Shown here one piece after another: positions 1 through 10,600 of a DNA stretch of 64,000 nucleotides. The stretch is from Poritiphilus sp965212595. GTDB lineage: Bacteria; Bacteroidota; Bacteroidia; Flavobacteriales; Flavobacteriaceae. The stretch's first letter is position 1. The number at the start of each line of letters is the position of its first letter. Made by a program: the position numbers and the translations under genes. The notes beneath the pieces are model-generated. The model did not search any database, was not told where the DNA came from, and saw only the letters and a list, made by a program, of their open reading frames with translations. The stretch spans positions 62,001-126,000 of the forward strand of contig CBDBVE010000005.1 of the NCBI GenBank assembly GCA_965212595.1, read 5' to 3'.

Positions 1-1
1 T

Positions 2-358
2 ATGACGGCACATGACGCCATTGCCAGGGTAAGCATTGATCTTTTGACGCATCTCACGCCTAAAACGAAAGATTATACCGGACGGAAGTATTTTGCAGCC
101 GGAGTTATAGTTCTTGCGCTTGTCAATTTCCTTGTGCTTTGGGTGTTTAGCGCCAATATGGGTTTCCTTGTAGCCTTAGCAACATTCATTTCCTTTGTTC
201 TGGCCCCGGTGGTTGGTTATATGAACTTGAAAAATGTGACCAGTAAGGACCTTCCAAAGGAGCATCATCCCAAAAGAGGCCTACAATGGCTTACCTATGC
301 GGGGATTGTTTTCCTGTCCCTTTTTGCCATCTATTATTGCTGGATGATATTGGTTTAG
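2..358 (+). CDS. C-terminal part of a NRAMP-like metal transporter (partial)
   Basis: The frame is already open at the left edge, so this is the 3' end of a longer gene and the first visible Met is probably internal. The 118 visible residues contain three hydrophobic segments (about 29-51, 53-74 and 95-117) with a charged loop containing HHPKR before the last one. The MTAHDAIARV stretch followed by a helix pair with a LAPVVGYMN turn resembles the last helices of Nramp/MntH-type proton-coupled Mn/Fe importers of the inner membrane. That call rests on recalled resemblance of the tail alone; another multi-helix carrier is possible. It converges on acs, 273 bases separating the two stop codons. 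Confidence 0.55.
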   Translation: MTAHDAIARVSIDLLTHLTPKTKDYTGRKYFAAGVIVLALVNFLVLWVFSANMGFLVALATFISFVLAPVVGYMNLKNVTSKDLPKEHHPKRGLQWLTYAGIVFLSLFAIYYCWMILV

Positions 359-403
359 GTAGCAAGAAGGGGTTTTGGCGTATTAAAATTTGAAATTTTG
401 CCT

Positions 404-426
404 AGGGGTCCTAGACCCCTCCCCAC
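404..426 (-). repeat. REP-like palindrome, copy 1
   Basis: Perfect inverted repeat AGGGGTC-CTA-GACCCCT (404-420) followed directly by CCCCAC (421-426). Read on the minus strand it is a GTGGGG head followed by the hairpin, the layout of repetitive extragenic palindromes (GTRG-type head plus hairpin). A second copy with the same head and core lies at 12815-12836. No U-run follows on either strand, so it is a poor intrinsic terminator although it sits between two convergent genes. REP family membership is inferred from two copies only. Confidence 0.6.
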
Positions 427-555
427 TTTAAAATATACGCCATCAATGTAATTTGCTTGCAACTTCTAAAACATAGATAAAATCAGGACCTGGTAGCTTA
501 GTTCTTCCCTGGTTTGCATTTAAATTTCGAAAAAGTTTTGGTTAATAGAAACTAT

Positions 556-615
556 GCAATTAGCAATTAGCAATTAGCAATTAGCAATTAGCAATTAGCA
601 ATTAGCAATTAGCAA
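556..615. repeat. Heptamer tandem array (GCAATTA), 8 copies
   Basis: Eight perfect GCAATTA units (556-611) followed by a partial GCAA. It lies just past the acs stop codon in the convergent intergenic region, so it would be in the 3' untranslated part of an acs transcript. The same heptamer in the same orientation recurs 14 times at 12664-12765. The rest of 359-631 holds only the REP-like palindrome; I see no gene in it. Confidence 0.95.
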
Positions 616-631
616 GATTAGTGAATCTTCT

Positions 632-2539
632 TTAGAACGCATTGTCCTTGATTTCTTTTACCACTTCCGGATTGAGTAGAGTACTAATATCACCAAGGTT
701 TTCGGCATCTTTACTTGCGATCTTTCTAAGAATACGTCTCATAATTTTACCGCTTCTGGTTTTTGGTAGGCCAGGTACAAATTGAATCTTATCTAATTTA
801 GCGATAGGCCCAATTTGCTCTGTAATTTGTTGATTAATCTCCTTGCGTAGGTTATCCCTATCTCTTCCTTCTCCTACTTCTTTTAAAATGATAAAGCCGT
901 ATAGGGCGTTACCTTTAATGTCGTGTGGGAAACCAACAATAGCAGATTCGGCCACCGCGGGGTGCTCATTAATGGAATCCTCTATAGGTGCCGTTCCCAG
1001 ATTATGGCCAGATACAATGATCACATCATCTACCCTTCCAGTAATGCGATAATAACCAACGGCATCTCTTAGAGCTCCGTCTCCCGTAAAGTAATTATTC
1101 TTATAAGCAGAGAAATAAGTATCCCTGTAACGTTCGTGATCTCCCCAAATAGTGCGGGCCATTGATGGCCATGGGAATTTAATACATAAGCGCCCATCTA
1201 CCTGGTTACCCTTTATTTCTTTGCCCTCTTCATCCATTAGAGCTGGTTGAATGCCAATAAACGGAAGCGTGGCATATGTAGGGGTGGTTGGCGTAACGTA
1301 CGGGATAGGTGAGATCATTATACCGCCGGTTTCTGTCTGCCACCAGGTATCTACTATTGGGCTCTTTCCTTTTCCAATATTGTTATTATACCAATGCCAT
1401 GCTTCTTCATTAATTGGCTCACCAACAGAGCCTAAAACTTTGAGGGACGAGAGATCATATTTTTCAACAAAATCAAGGCTTTCTTTGGCTAATGCCCTGA
1501 TAGCTGTAGGCGCCGTGTAGAACTGATTTATCTTATGCTTTTGAACTACCTCCCAGAAGCGTCCAAAATCTGGATAGGACGGCACACCCTCGAACATCAC
1601 AGTAGTGCCTCCATTCGCCAGGGGGCCATAAACAATATAAGAATGACCAGTGATCCAGCCAATGTCTGCTGTACACCAATAAATATCGTTTTCAGTGTAC
1701 TGGAAAATGTTTTTAAAAGTATAGGCCGTATATACCATATAGCCGCCGCAGCTATGAACCATTCCCTTTGGTTTTCCGGTAGAACCAGAAGTATAGAGAA
1801 TAAATAGCGGATCTTCGGCTTCCATGATTTCGGCGTTGCAATCTGCATAGGCTCCTTTTAACAATGGCGCCAACCAAAGATCGCGACCTTCTTTCATTGT
1901 AACTTTTTCCCCGGTTCTTTCGGCTACCAAGACGGTCTTAACTCCCGGGCAATCGTCCATTGCGGCATCTACGATTCCTTTTAGGTCGATCGTTTTGGCC
2001 CCTCGGTAAGACCCATCCGCAGTTACCACCACTTTGCAATCGCTATCGTTGATACGAGTAGCCAGGGCATTGGCAGAAAAGCCAGCAAAAACCACAGAAT
2101 GTATTGCCCCAATACGGGCGCAGGCCAAAACTGTAACGGCCAATTCCGGGATCATGGGAAGATAAACACAGACCCTATCACCCTTTTGCACACCCTGCTC
2201 TTTCAATACATTCGCCATTCTGCAAACCTTCTCGTGCAATTGCCTATAGGTAATGTGTTCGGCTTCTTCTTTGGGATCGTTGGGTTCAAAGAGAATAGCG
2301 GTCTTATTACCACGTGTCGGCAGGTGCTTGTCCAGGCAATTCTCGGTAATATTTAGTTGAGCGCCATCGAACCACTTTACTTCCGGTTTGGTGAAGTCCC
2401 ATTGCAAAACACGGTCCCATTTTTTCCTCCAAACAAAGTGTTCTTCCGCAATTTCTTCCCAGAAAGCTTCAGGGTCCCTTACTGACTTCCTGTAGATTTG
2501 AAAATATTCTTCCAGATGTTTAATGTGGTAGTTGCTCAT
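632..2539 (-). CDS. acs: Acetyl-CoA synthetase (AMP-forming)
   Basis: Activates acetate to acetyl-CoA through an acetyl-adenylate, in the cytoplasm. The 635-residue length is normal for Acs. The adenylate-forming signature YTSGSTGKPKG is at 249-259, the WWQTETGG motif in the middle, and the C-terminal PKTRSGKIMRR motif carries the lysine (K598) that is catalytic and regulated by acetylation in known Acs enzymes. The gene follows the SSS symporter by 12 bases and very probably shares its transcript, which fits scavenging of external acetate. An intact frame and typical motifs leave little doubt. Propionyl-CoA synthetase is the nearest alternative but is less likely given the full Acs-type motif set. 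Confidence 0.96.
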   Translation of the reverse strand: MSNYHIKHLEEYFQIYRKSVRDPEAFWEEIAEEHFVWRKKWDRVLQWDFTKPEVKWFDGAQLNITENCLDKHLPTRGNKTAILFEPNDPKEEAEHITYRQLHEKVCRMANVLKEQGVQKGDRVCVYLPMIPELAVTVLACARIGAIHSVVFAGFSANALATRINDSDCKVVVTADGSYRGAKTIDLKGIVDAAMDDCPGVKTVLVAERTGEKVTMKEGRDLWLAPLLKGAYADCNAEIMEAEDPLFILYTSGSTGKPKGMVHSCGGYMVYTAYTFKNIFQYTENDIYWCTADIGWITGHSYIVYGPLANGGTTVMFEGVPSYPDFGRFWEVVQKHKINQFYTAPTAIRALAKESLDFVEKYDLSSLKVLGSVGEPINEEAWHWYNNNIGKGKSPIVDTWWQTETGGIMISPIPYVTPTTPTYATLPFIGIQPALMDEEGKEIKGNQVDGRLCIKFPWPSMARTIWGDHERYRDTYFSAYKNNYFTGDGALRDAVGYYRITGRVDDVIIVSGHNLGTAPIEDSINEHPAVAESAIVGFPHDIKGNALYGFIILKEVGEGRDRDNLRKEINQQITEQIGPIAKLDKIQFVPGLPKTRSGKIMRRILRKIASKDAENLGDISTLLNPEVVKEIKDNAF

Positions 2540-2551
2540 GTTCTAATTCTA

Positions 2552-4243
2552 TTAATGTGAGCTGGCATTTCCAGCACCGCTAGGTATCCTAATATTCTCT
2601 ACAATTTCCTGTACCTCTTCAGGAGGATCTGTTGTCAATCTGGAAACTACCAGGGCAGTGATAAAGTTAAGCAACATGGCCACAGTTCCAAAACCTTCTG
2701 GTGAAATTCCGAACCACCAATCTGCCTGGGTACCTCCTCCAAACATATCGAACTTAAACTTTAGCATATAGAAGAGCATTGCAGTAATACCTATAACCAT
2801 TCCGGAAATGGCTCCTTGTTTGTTCATCTTTTTATAAAAAATGCCCAGAATAATGGCCGGAAAAAAGGAAGCCGCGGCCAAACCAAATGCCAGGGCGACG
2901 GTAGCGGCTACAAAACCCGGTGGATTGATCCCAAAATAACCAGCGATACACACTGCCACAACAGCAGAGAGGCGTGCTGCCATAAGCTCTCCCCTATCCG
3001 AAATATTTGGCCTAAACTGTTTTTTGATAAGGTCATGTGAAATGGAGGTAGAAATCACCAGTAAAAGTCCGGCTGCAGTTGACAGGGCAGCGGCAAGTCC
3101 ACCAGCAGCAACCAGGGCAATCACCCAATTTGGAAGATTTGCAATCTCAGGATTGGCCAGTACCATTATATCCGGGTCAACTTCGAGTTCATTGGCTTTT
3201 TTATCTGCTACATATTGTATGCGCCCATCCTTATTTTTGTCCTCGAAAACAATTAGCCCGGTTGTTTCCCACTTGGAAAACCAGGGCGGCATATCTGCAT
3301 ATTCCTTTTCGCTCACGGTTTCAATCAGATTTGTTCTTGCAAAAACTGCAACAGCAGGTGCCGTAGTATAGAGTATGGCAATGAAAAGCAGCGCATAACC
3401 TGCAGATTTTCTTGCATCGCGCACTTTAGGCACCGTAAAAAACCGCACTATGACATGTGGAAGACCGGCCGTACCCACCATCAGAGCAGCCGTGATGCAG
3501 AAAATGTCTATTAGCGGTTTGGACCCCTTAGTGTACTGATCGAAACCCAGGTCAGTAGAGAGACCATCCAGCTTATCCAACAATGAAATTCCCTCACCTG
3601 ACAAATCGCTACCCATCCCCAACTGAGGAATAGGGTTTCCGGTCATTTGAATAGAAATAAAAATTGCGGGAACCATAAAGGCAAAGATGAGTACACAGTA
3701 TTGTGCCACCTGGGTATAGGTGATGCCTTTCATTCCACCTAAGACCGCATAGAACAAAACGATGATCATGCCAATAATTACACCTGTATTGATAGGGACT
3801 TCAAGAAATCGTGAAAATACAAGGCCAACGCCACGCATCTGACCCGCCACATATGTAAAGGATACTAATAGTGCGCAAATTACTGCCACGGTTCTGGCCA
3901 CATTAGAATAGTAGCGGTCGCCTATAAAATCAGGAACGGTAAACTTTCCAAACTTTCTGAGGTAAGGTGCAAGGAGCAGTGCCAAGAGAACGTAACCACC
4001 GGTCCAACCCATAAGATATACTGAGCCATCATAACCCCCAAAGGAAATAAGACCGGCCATTCCCAGGAAAGAGGCTGCAGACATCCAATCAGCGGCAGTA
4101 GCCAATCCGTTTGCCAGCGGAGGAACACCACCGCCAGCTACATAAAAATCTTTGGTAGAACCAGCGCGAGACCAAATCGCAATGCCAATATATAGGGCAA
4201 AGGTGAGTCCGACTAAAATATAGGTCCAGGTTTGTACGTCCAT
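2552..4243 (-). CDS. Sodium:solute symporter, acetate-permease-like
   Basis: A 563-residue inner-membrane carrier of the sodium:solute symporter (SSS) family with about 13 hydrophobic helices. The N-terminal helices carry the family features FYVAGGGVPPLANGLATA and ADWMSAASFLGMAG. A soluble insert of about 70 residues (roughly 305-375, with DKNKDGRIQ) breaks the helical part, as in the two-component VC_2705-type subgroup that works with a DUF4212 small subunit. That partner is encoded 28 bases upstream and acs lies 12 bases downstream, so acetate or another short carboxylate is the likely substrate. The substrate is inferred from context, not from the sequence itself. Confidence 0.88.
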   Translation of the reverse strand: MDVQTWTYILVGLTFALYIGIAIWSRAGSTKDFYVAGGGVPPLANGLATAADWMSAASFLGMAGLISFGGYDGSVYLMGWTGGYVLLALLLAPYLRKFGKFTVPDFIGDRYYSNVARTVAVICALLVSFTYVAGQMRGVGLVFSRFLEVPINTGVIIGMIIVLFYAVLGGMKGITYTQVAQYCVLIFAFMVPAIFISIQMTGNPIPQLGMGSDLSGEGISLLDKLDGLSTDLGFDQYTKGSKPLIDIFCITAALMVGTAGLPHVIVRFFTVPKVRDARKSAGYALLFIAILYTTAPAVAVFARTNLIETVSEKEYADMPPWFSKWETTGLIVFEDKNKDGRIQYVADKKANELEVDPDIMVLANPEIANLPNWVIALVAAGGLAAALSTAAGLLLVISTSISHDLIKKQFRPNISDRGELMAARLSAVVAVCIAGYFGINPPGFVAATVALAFGLAAASFFPAIILGIFYKKMNKQGAISGMVIGITAMLFYMLKFKFDMFGGGTQADWWFGISPEGFGTVAMLLNFITALVVSRLTTDPPEEVQEIVENIRIPSGAGNASSH

Positions 4244-4271
4244 AATTTAATGAGAGATTGTTTGGTGGTGC

Positions 4272-4529
4272 TTATTCGTCAAAACCATATTTTGCATCGA
4301 GCCTGTTCATAAGACGTACATAAATAAATATGAGTAAAACAAAAACGTAAATTGAACCCTGCTGAGCGAACCAAAAACCTAATTTAAAGCCTCCTAATGG
4401 GATGGTATCCAAGCTGTCTTTAACTAATATGCCAAATCCATAGGATACCAAAAACCAAATACTAAGTAAAATTGTAAGGTACTGGAGATTCTTCTTCCAG
4501 TACAGTTGGGCCTTAGACTTCTCGTCCAT
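4272..4529 (-). CDS. DUF4212 small subunit of the sodium:solute symporter
   Basis: An 85-residue membrane protein with two helices (about 16-37 and 50-70) and charged ends. It matches the DUF4212 family, found directly upstream of SSS carriers of the VC_2705 type and thought to be their small subunit. The motif QLYWKKNLQYLTILLSIWF at the first helix is typical. It is first in a three-gene minus-strand set with the symporter and acs. A weak promoter-like box (TATATTTA on the minus strand, near 4549) precedes the start codon by about 20 bases. Confidence 0.85.
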   Translation of the reverse strand: MDEKSKAQLYWKKNLQYLTILLSIWFLVSYGFGILVKDSLDTIPLGGFKLGFWFAQQGSIYVFVLLIFIYVRLMNRLDAKYGFDE

Positions 4530-4652
4530 GAGATATTCGTTTCGCTAAATATAAGTAATCTAAGTTTTTAATCTTAAAGACCCCTAAAAAAGTTAAGGGA
4601 GTAAAGTAAAGGCCATTGAGCGGTATATATCCGCCGTGCAGGTTGTTGTCAA

Positions 4653-6596
4653 TTATCTATACAGAAGATCATAGTTTATTACAACCACTAAATGCCTTTC
4701 ATTTTGTTTATGCAACACTTCAAGGCAATAAACTCCGTTCTTACAATTATTCATAATTTTATCCTCGCCATAGCCTACTGAATACAGAATACTAGAATCC
4801 GGAACACCTTGGTTTAGCAAATATTTTTTTATGGTATCGGCTCTACGTTGAGAAAGCCTGAAGTTTGTGGCCGTACCTCCTCTACTGTCGGTATGGGCTT
4901 CTATTCGAAGCTGTAATTGCGGGAAGTCCTTAGCTACAGAGACTGCCTTATCTAACTCTGCCTCAATCTCAGGAGTTAGCCCATATTGTCCTCGGTTAAA
5001 AAAGAATTTGTTCATTTTTATAACCGTCTGCCCTTCTCTTTCCTGAACCAGATCATCTATAAAGGCCAGACTTACATCGAGATTTTTATTTTCGGCAAGG
5101 CTTTCTATGGCCGACTTATCATAAACCGCAGAAAACGAGGAATACTGATCTTTGGCTATATTTATTCTAACATCTTCTCGCCATGGTATTTCAATTCGGT
5201 AGCTACCATCCTCTTTAGAATACGCCTCTTTAATTAGATTTTTCTCTGCATCCAACAGTTGTACCACAGCATCCACAACAGGTGCAGAGGAATTAGACCT
5301 GGTGATGTCTCCCCTGAAAATAACGGTCTTTATTCCGGGTTTTTCATTTACATGAAATCCGTAAATATCGTCGTTTCCTTTTCCGCCATCCCTATTGGAG
5401 GAAAAATATCCGCTAAGGCCATCAGAAGTATTATTCTTGACAATAAAACCAAAATCGTCTTTTTTAGAATTTATTCCCTTACCTAAATTAATTGGAATAC
5501 TGTAAAAATCGTCTGGGCCCATTTCCGATTTGTAAATGTCCATTCCCCCCATACCATAAAAAATATCACTGGAGAAATACAAACTGTTTTCAAAGATAAA
5601 AGGAGAAATTTCGTTCCCTGGCGTATTAATACGTGGGCCCAGGTTTATTGGCGATGATCTTATACGACCATTATTTGTGTGTACAAAATAGATATCTGTT
5701 CCACCCAGACTGTCTTCAAAATTCGCTGCAAAATATAGTTTACCGCTTTCCGCCTCATAAAAGGGATAGTAAAAAGAGGTGCTTAAATCTCGTAGTAAGT
5801 AGCTAAAATTGCCACCGTTATCTGCAAAGCCCATGGCCAATGCGTTTTTCCCATTCTCATCAAAAGACATGTTGCTTCCATCTGCATTAGAGCGAATATA
5901 AAAAATACTATTAAGGCCAGATGAATAGTAAGGTGTGGCCTCATGAAATCTTGAATCGGGAATGCCTGTAAACGGATTGGGATTAAGAATTTGCCCGCCA
6001 AGACCTACTTTACCCACAAAAATATCGAGATACCCTTCTCCTGAAGGACTATACACCTCTTTTCTGGATCCTTGAGGCCTACCACTGGAAAACAACAATT
6101 TATCTCCATAAAAGGAGGGAGAAAAATCTGATTGAGGGCTATTCGTATTAAGGTTAAAGACTTTATAGTCAAGATCGCCGGTATTCTCGGACTGCAAAAG
6201 CTCCAAATTAAAGTCGGCGTTTTCGAGTAATTCTTCAGCCAGCGTATTTCGTTTAGTTGCTAAAAAAGCCTTCACCCGTTCTAAGCCAGATGTCTTACCC
6301 ATGGCAAGGAGCATTTTGTTAAAATGGTAGGTAGACATTGTAGTGTCTTTCTTGTATACCTGCAAGTAACCATCAGAGGCTCTCTTGTAGTTGCCGATTT
6401 TCAGATAAGAATCGGCCAAATTTAACTGCTGCTGATTGGTTAAAGGTGCTTTGGCCATTTCTTTGTGATACTCTGCAATGGCCTCCTTATAGGCATATTC
6501 AAAGAATAGTATATCTGCTTTAGATCCCTTTCCCTGGCCATTAACGAATGTCAGGGCCAGTAAGCAAAAAATCCATAAAAAGCTGCTAACTTTCAT
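4653..6596 (-). CDS. OmpA-family protein with TPR and PD40-like propeller
   Basis: A 647-residue secreted or envelope protein. Order: signal peptide (1-20), helical TPR-like part (about 25-120), beta-propeller-like repeats with recurring DIYF/DIYK/DIYGF strands (about 150-400), a CNA-B-like beta-sandwich (about 430-510), and an OmpA peptidoglycan-binding domain (about 530-647) with EAHTDSRGG and LSQRRAD. This is the layout of Bacteroidota proteins linking T9SS outer-membrane partners to peptidoglycan (PorE-like). It is last of three closely spaced minus-strand genes after an adhesin and a PorP/SprF homologue, 12 bases from the latter. I infer that it anchors or organises that secretion or display unit; no direct evidence of its partner is visible. 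Confidence 0.85.
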   Translation of the reverse strand: MKVSSFLWIFCLLALTFVNGQGKGSKADILFFEYAYKEAIAEYHKEMAKAPLTNQQQLNLADSYLKIGNYKRASDGYLQVYKKDTTMSTYHFNKMLLAMGKTSGLERVKAFLATKRNTLAEELLENADFNLELLQSENTGDLDYKVFNLNTNSPQSDFSPSFYGDKLLFSSGRPQGSRKEVYSPSGEGYLDIFVGKVGLGGQILNPNPFTGIPDSRFHEATPYYSSGLNSIFYIRSNADGSNMSFDENGKNALAMGFADNGGNFSYLLRDLSTSFYYPFYEAESGKLYFAANFEDSLGGTDIYFVHTNNGRIRSSPINLGPRINTPGNEISPFIFENSLYFSSDIFYGMGGMDIYKSEMGPDDFYSIPINLGKGINSKKDDFGFIVKNNTSDGLSGYFSSNRDGGKGNDDIYGFHVNEKPGIKTVIFRGDITRSNSSAPVVDAVVQLLDAEKNLIKEAYSKEDGSYRIEIPWREDVRINIAKDQYSSFSAVYDKSAIESLAENKNLDVSLAFIDDLVQEREGQTVIKMNKFFFNRGQYGLTPEIEAELDKAVSVAKDFPQLQLRIEAHTDSRGGTATNFRLSQRRADTIKKYLLNQGVPDSSILYSVGYGEDKIMNNCKNGVYCLEVLHKQNERHLVVVINYDLLYR

Positions 6597-6608
6597 ATTG
6601 CTTCTCCT

Positions 6609-7610
6609 TTAGAAAAATCTAGGGGTATCTATTTGTTTTGGTTTCCCTTTCCTGCTTTTTGTTTTTTCACCTTTTGAGCTATCACCTCCTTTACCAAGAT
6701 AAAACTTTAAAATCACTTCGTGAGAGCCACTATTAAATTCCCCAAGAGGGTTCGTATTGTAATCATAAGAATATCCTAAAAAAGTACCGCTTGAAATTTG
6801 AAAACCAGCCAGGCCGCTAAAAGCATTGTCTGCCCTATAGGAAACACCTGCAGTAACCACATCACTGATCAGGAAGTTTGCTGAGACATTCACGGTGGCA
6901 GGAGCTCCTTGGATATAATTTATCAAAAAAGCCGGTTTAAACTTTAGACCATCTGAAAGATCGAAAACGTATCCCCCAATAAAATTGAACTGAGTCTTGT
7001 CTTCCACAATGGTAGCCACATCTTCATTGTAGAGTCCATCTGTAAGGAAATTAGGAACGGAAGCTCCTAAATACCAACTATCGTCATAAAGAAAGAGTCC
7101 GGCGCCCACTGTGGGATAAAATTCCTGAATCATTTGGCTGTCTAGAATAGGTTCTCCCGGGTTTTCAAAGGTTCCCTTAGAGAAATCTACGCTAAGAAAA
7201 GAACCTCCGACATCTACCCCAAAAGAAAGCTTGGTGCTTTCCGATATATTCACTTGATAAGAGTAGGCAGCATCAACGTAGGTAGAGGTAGTAGGTCCTA
7301 ACTGATCGCTGATCACATTGAGTCCTAATCCCATTTTTTCATTTGATAATGGCGCATTCAAGCCAAACCTGATTGTTCTGGGAGCTCCAGGAATATCAAT
7401 CCATTGGGCCCGATATAAGCCAGAAATATCGATGGATTCCACGGAACCTACATAGGCAGGGTTAAAGCTACCTATATTGTACATATACTGTGTATACTGT
7501 GGTTCTCGTTGCCCATGTACCGAACTTATTGCCACTAGCATCAGAGCTAAGACAAAAAGGCTGATTTTATAAAAGGATCTACTTGTTTTACAAGTCATTA
7601 TTAGTGTCAT
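6609..7610 (-). CDS. PorP/SprF-family T9SS outer membrane protein
   Basis: A 333-residue protein with a signal peptide ending near HGQ and a mature start QREPQYTQYMYNIGSFNPAYVGS, the standard N-terminal signature of PorP/SprF proteins. The rest alternates short amphipathic strands as in a 14-strand outer-membrane barrel. SprF-type members are needed for secretion or surface retention of the large adhesin encoded beside them. Here the ATG overlaps the adhesin stop codon (ATGA, 4 bases), indicating translational coupling with that adhesin, which carries a matching type B-like sorting domain. It is distinct from the second PorP-like protein at 18077-19075. Confidence 0.9.
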   Translation of the reverse strand: MTLIMTCKTSRSFYKISLFVLALMLVAISSVHGQREPQYTQYMYNIGSFNPAYVGSVESIDISGLYRAQWIDIPGAPRTIRFGLNAPLSNEKMGLGLNVISDQLGPTTSTYVDAAYSYQVNISESTKLSFGVDVGGSFLSVDFSKGTFENPGEPILDSQMIQEFYPTVGAGLFLYDDSWYLGASVPNFLTDGLYNEDVATIVEDKTQFNFIGGYVFDLSDGLKFKPAFLINYIQGAPATVNVSANFLISDVVTAGVSYRADNAFSGLAGFQISSGTFLGYSYDYNTNPLGEFNSGSHEVILKFYLGKGGDSSKGEKTKSRKGKPKQIDTPRFF

Positions 7611-10600
7611 CTTATGAGCTGAATCCAGCCTTTTCGTATTTCTGAACCATCATTCAGATCTAAAATATAAAAGTAGGTGCCATCTGGTGCCTGTTCATTT
7701 TTTCTGGTTCCATCCCAAACCTCATCCTGGACCATACTATTTGTCTCAAAAACTAGGTTGCCATAGCGGTTAAATATCTGAATGGATGCTCCCTGGAAGG
7801 CAGCAATATCTCTGATCTTGAGATAGTCATTGGTGCCATCGCTATTAGGCGAAAACTGATTGAACACAAATCCGGGGTCTGCTTCAGTAGGAAGACTAAC
7901 TCTAACTTCTACGGTAGATTCGTTATTATCTCTTTTATCCTCAGAATCGCCTGGAGAGGATCTAATGATGGTAGCCGTATTGGTATAGGTTCCTTCCTGA
8001 GGAACCCTGACTGTGATCTCAAGTACAGCTTCCTGATCGCGTTGCAGATCCGGTACATTCCAAATCCCTGAAGCAGGATTGTACTGTTCTACCGGGCTAT
8101 GTGAAATGTATTCAAAGCTGTCGTCACTAATAATGTCTCTTACCTGTATATTGGAAATGAGACTCCCTTCTTCTGAGGTAGATTTGTTTGTTACCAGGAT
8201 TGTAAAAACTACCTCATCCCCAACCAAAGGTCTTGCGCTGAGTGCTTTTTTATCAATGACGAGGTCTATTCCATCGGGCACATCTACCTCGATAGTTACC
8301 GATGCCGTATTGTTCGACTCTACATTATCGAAGGGTGAAGACTCAACCAAGACCGCTGTATTGGTATAGGTGCCGCCTTCCAAAATGGTAACGGTAATAT
8401 GGAGTTCTGTACTTCCCAAAGCAGGGAGTTCAAAAATATTCCACTCGCCGGTATCAGGATCATAGGTGCCGGCAATAGCGTCATGGGAGACATATTCGAA
8501 CCCGGATTCAAGCAAATCTCCAACCTGAATACCTCGTACCCGACGATCAGATAAATTGTTAATACCTACGGTAAATACAACTTGTTGGCCAACTGCCGAG
8601 AGTTCATTGTCTGCCACTTTGGTAATTTCCAGATCTATTGGTGTGTCACAATCAGGGGTGAAATTAGGATCACAAGCGTCTAAGGGGTCTGTACCGTTCT
8701 CAATTTCCTCGCCATCTGTAATTCCATCTTCATCAGTATCACAGAGTTGGTTAAAGTTATCCGGAATACAAGGATTGTCATTTGCAGGGTCTTTCTGGTC
8801 TACTACTCCATCATTATCACTATCAAGCACATTAGAATCCAATGCATCAATAATGCCATCTCCATCTTCATCAAGAGGGTTCTCAACATCAGGACCCACT
8901 TCTGCTCCATCAAGTAAGCCGTCGCCATCTGTATCAGGGTTATTCGGATCTGTACCTAAAACCGCTTCAGGACCATCAAATAGACCATCCAAATCGGTAT
9001 CTACATCGCAATCGTTAACTGAGATGGTCACTTCAGAAAATTCGTTATCGCATGGTGCCATTGCACCCGTTGTTGTAAAGCGAAATACATAGTTGCCATC
9101 TGGCCTTCCAACAAAATCAACAACATTGTCTACGTCTGGAACCACCTGCTCCGGACCAGAAACAAAAGTCCATATTCCCGCATCTTCTCCTTCCAGTTGG
9201 TTATCCAGATCTACCGTGGTTGGCCCATTATCTGCCACACTACAGGAAGAAGTGTCACTAGGAGTACCTGCTGATGGCTGCGGAACAACTGTAGCAATCA
9301 CCTCTATTCGAGGAGAAGAGGTACAGCCGTTAGCCGATGCTTCTACAAAATAAGTAGTTGTTACCGCCAAGTTGGGTTCAAATAAAGTTCCGGTAAAGAC
9401 AGGTGTATCTGCATCAACAGAGGTGTACCAATTAATGTCAGGATCATTAGCAGAACTAGGAATTTCTCCTTCGGCCGTGAGGGTCACAGGACCGGGACCG
9501 CAGCGTTCCCCGCCAGACGAATTTGTGATACTAGGAGTATTATTAACCGCCAAAAGAATCTCTAAGGTTGGGCTGGCACAAGTATTCACGGCATCATAGA
9601 AAAAGCCAAAATAAGTACCTGCCACAGGGTCGGTAACCTGCGAACCCGTTCGGTGCCCGCTTAATACCAGAGGATCGGGGTTTATACTCCATACCAGGGT
9701 GGTTCCTGGTGGAGGTGTAGAATTGGTATAATCGTTAAGGCTCTGCGTAATGTCATCGCAGAATGTTGTTGGTATACTGGTATCCAGCACAGGGGCCACA
9801 TTCCCTGCCACACAGGGGTCGCATTCCACTACCGTAATTTCGACAACCTCAGACTGATTCACACATGGAGCTACAGCCACATTGGTGGTAAAAGTATATT
9901 CGTATACACCTTCTACCCCATTATTGAAGTTTACGACATTAGCGCCATTTGGGTTTACTGTTGCAGGCCCATCTGTCTGCACCCAAACACCTCCGTCTTC
10001 CCCTGTCAATAGATCGTCTAAGTCAACTGTTGTGGGTCCAAAAGCATTATCAATACAAGCATTCCCGTTTGAGGGTGTTCCTGCGGTGGGAGTAAAGCTA
10101 AAAGTAATGGTGATAGCAACGGTTGGACTGGCACAGCTATTGTCTTCATCCCAAAAGAATCCGTAATAAGTTCCCGACTGCGTTATCCTATGACCTCCTG
10201 AATTATCTATCCAATCTGATTGCACCAGAGGATTGGGGTTACTACTCCATTCCAGGTCGGTGTCAGGTGGTTCACTTCCATCAAAATAATCGTCTAGTGA
10301 AGTCTCATTTTCATCACAAAATTCGGTTGGATCATTGTTGAGAACCGGAGCATTAGGTCCTCCGGCACAGACGTCTTCGCTCACTATTGTGCCGATGGCG
10401 GGTGAGCCGTTTACCGTAACATTTCCGTTAGACGGTGGTCCCAGGGCAACCGTAAAGGATTCGTCAGCTTCAACCAGGTTATCATTAATTATATTAACAA
10501 CTATCTGTTCAGTTTCACCGGCTGTTCCGGTAAAGGCCAATGTCCCTGAGGAAGCAGAATAATCAACGCCTCCACCGGTCGCTGTCCCATCGGCAAAGGA

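Noticed and set aside
556..615. CRISPR array
   Set aside because: Units are 7 bases and contiguous without spacers; the same holds for 12664-12765 and the octamer array at 13489-13576. These are microsatellites.
8556..9092. 178-codon open frame opposite the adhesin gene
   Set aside because: Antisense frame opened by the low-complexity repeat composition of the adhesin; no start context, signal or recognisable domain.
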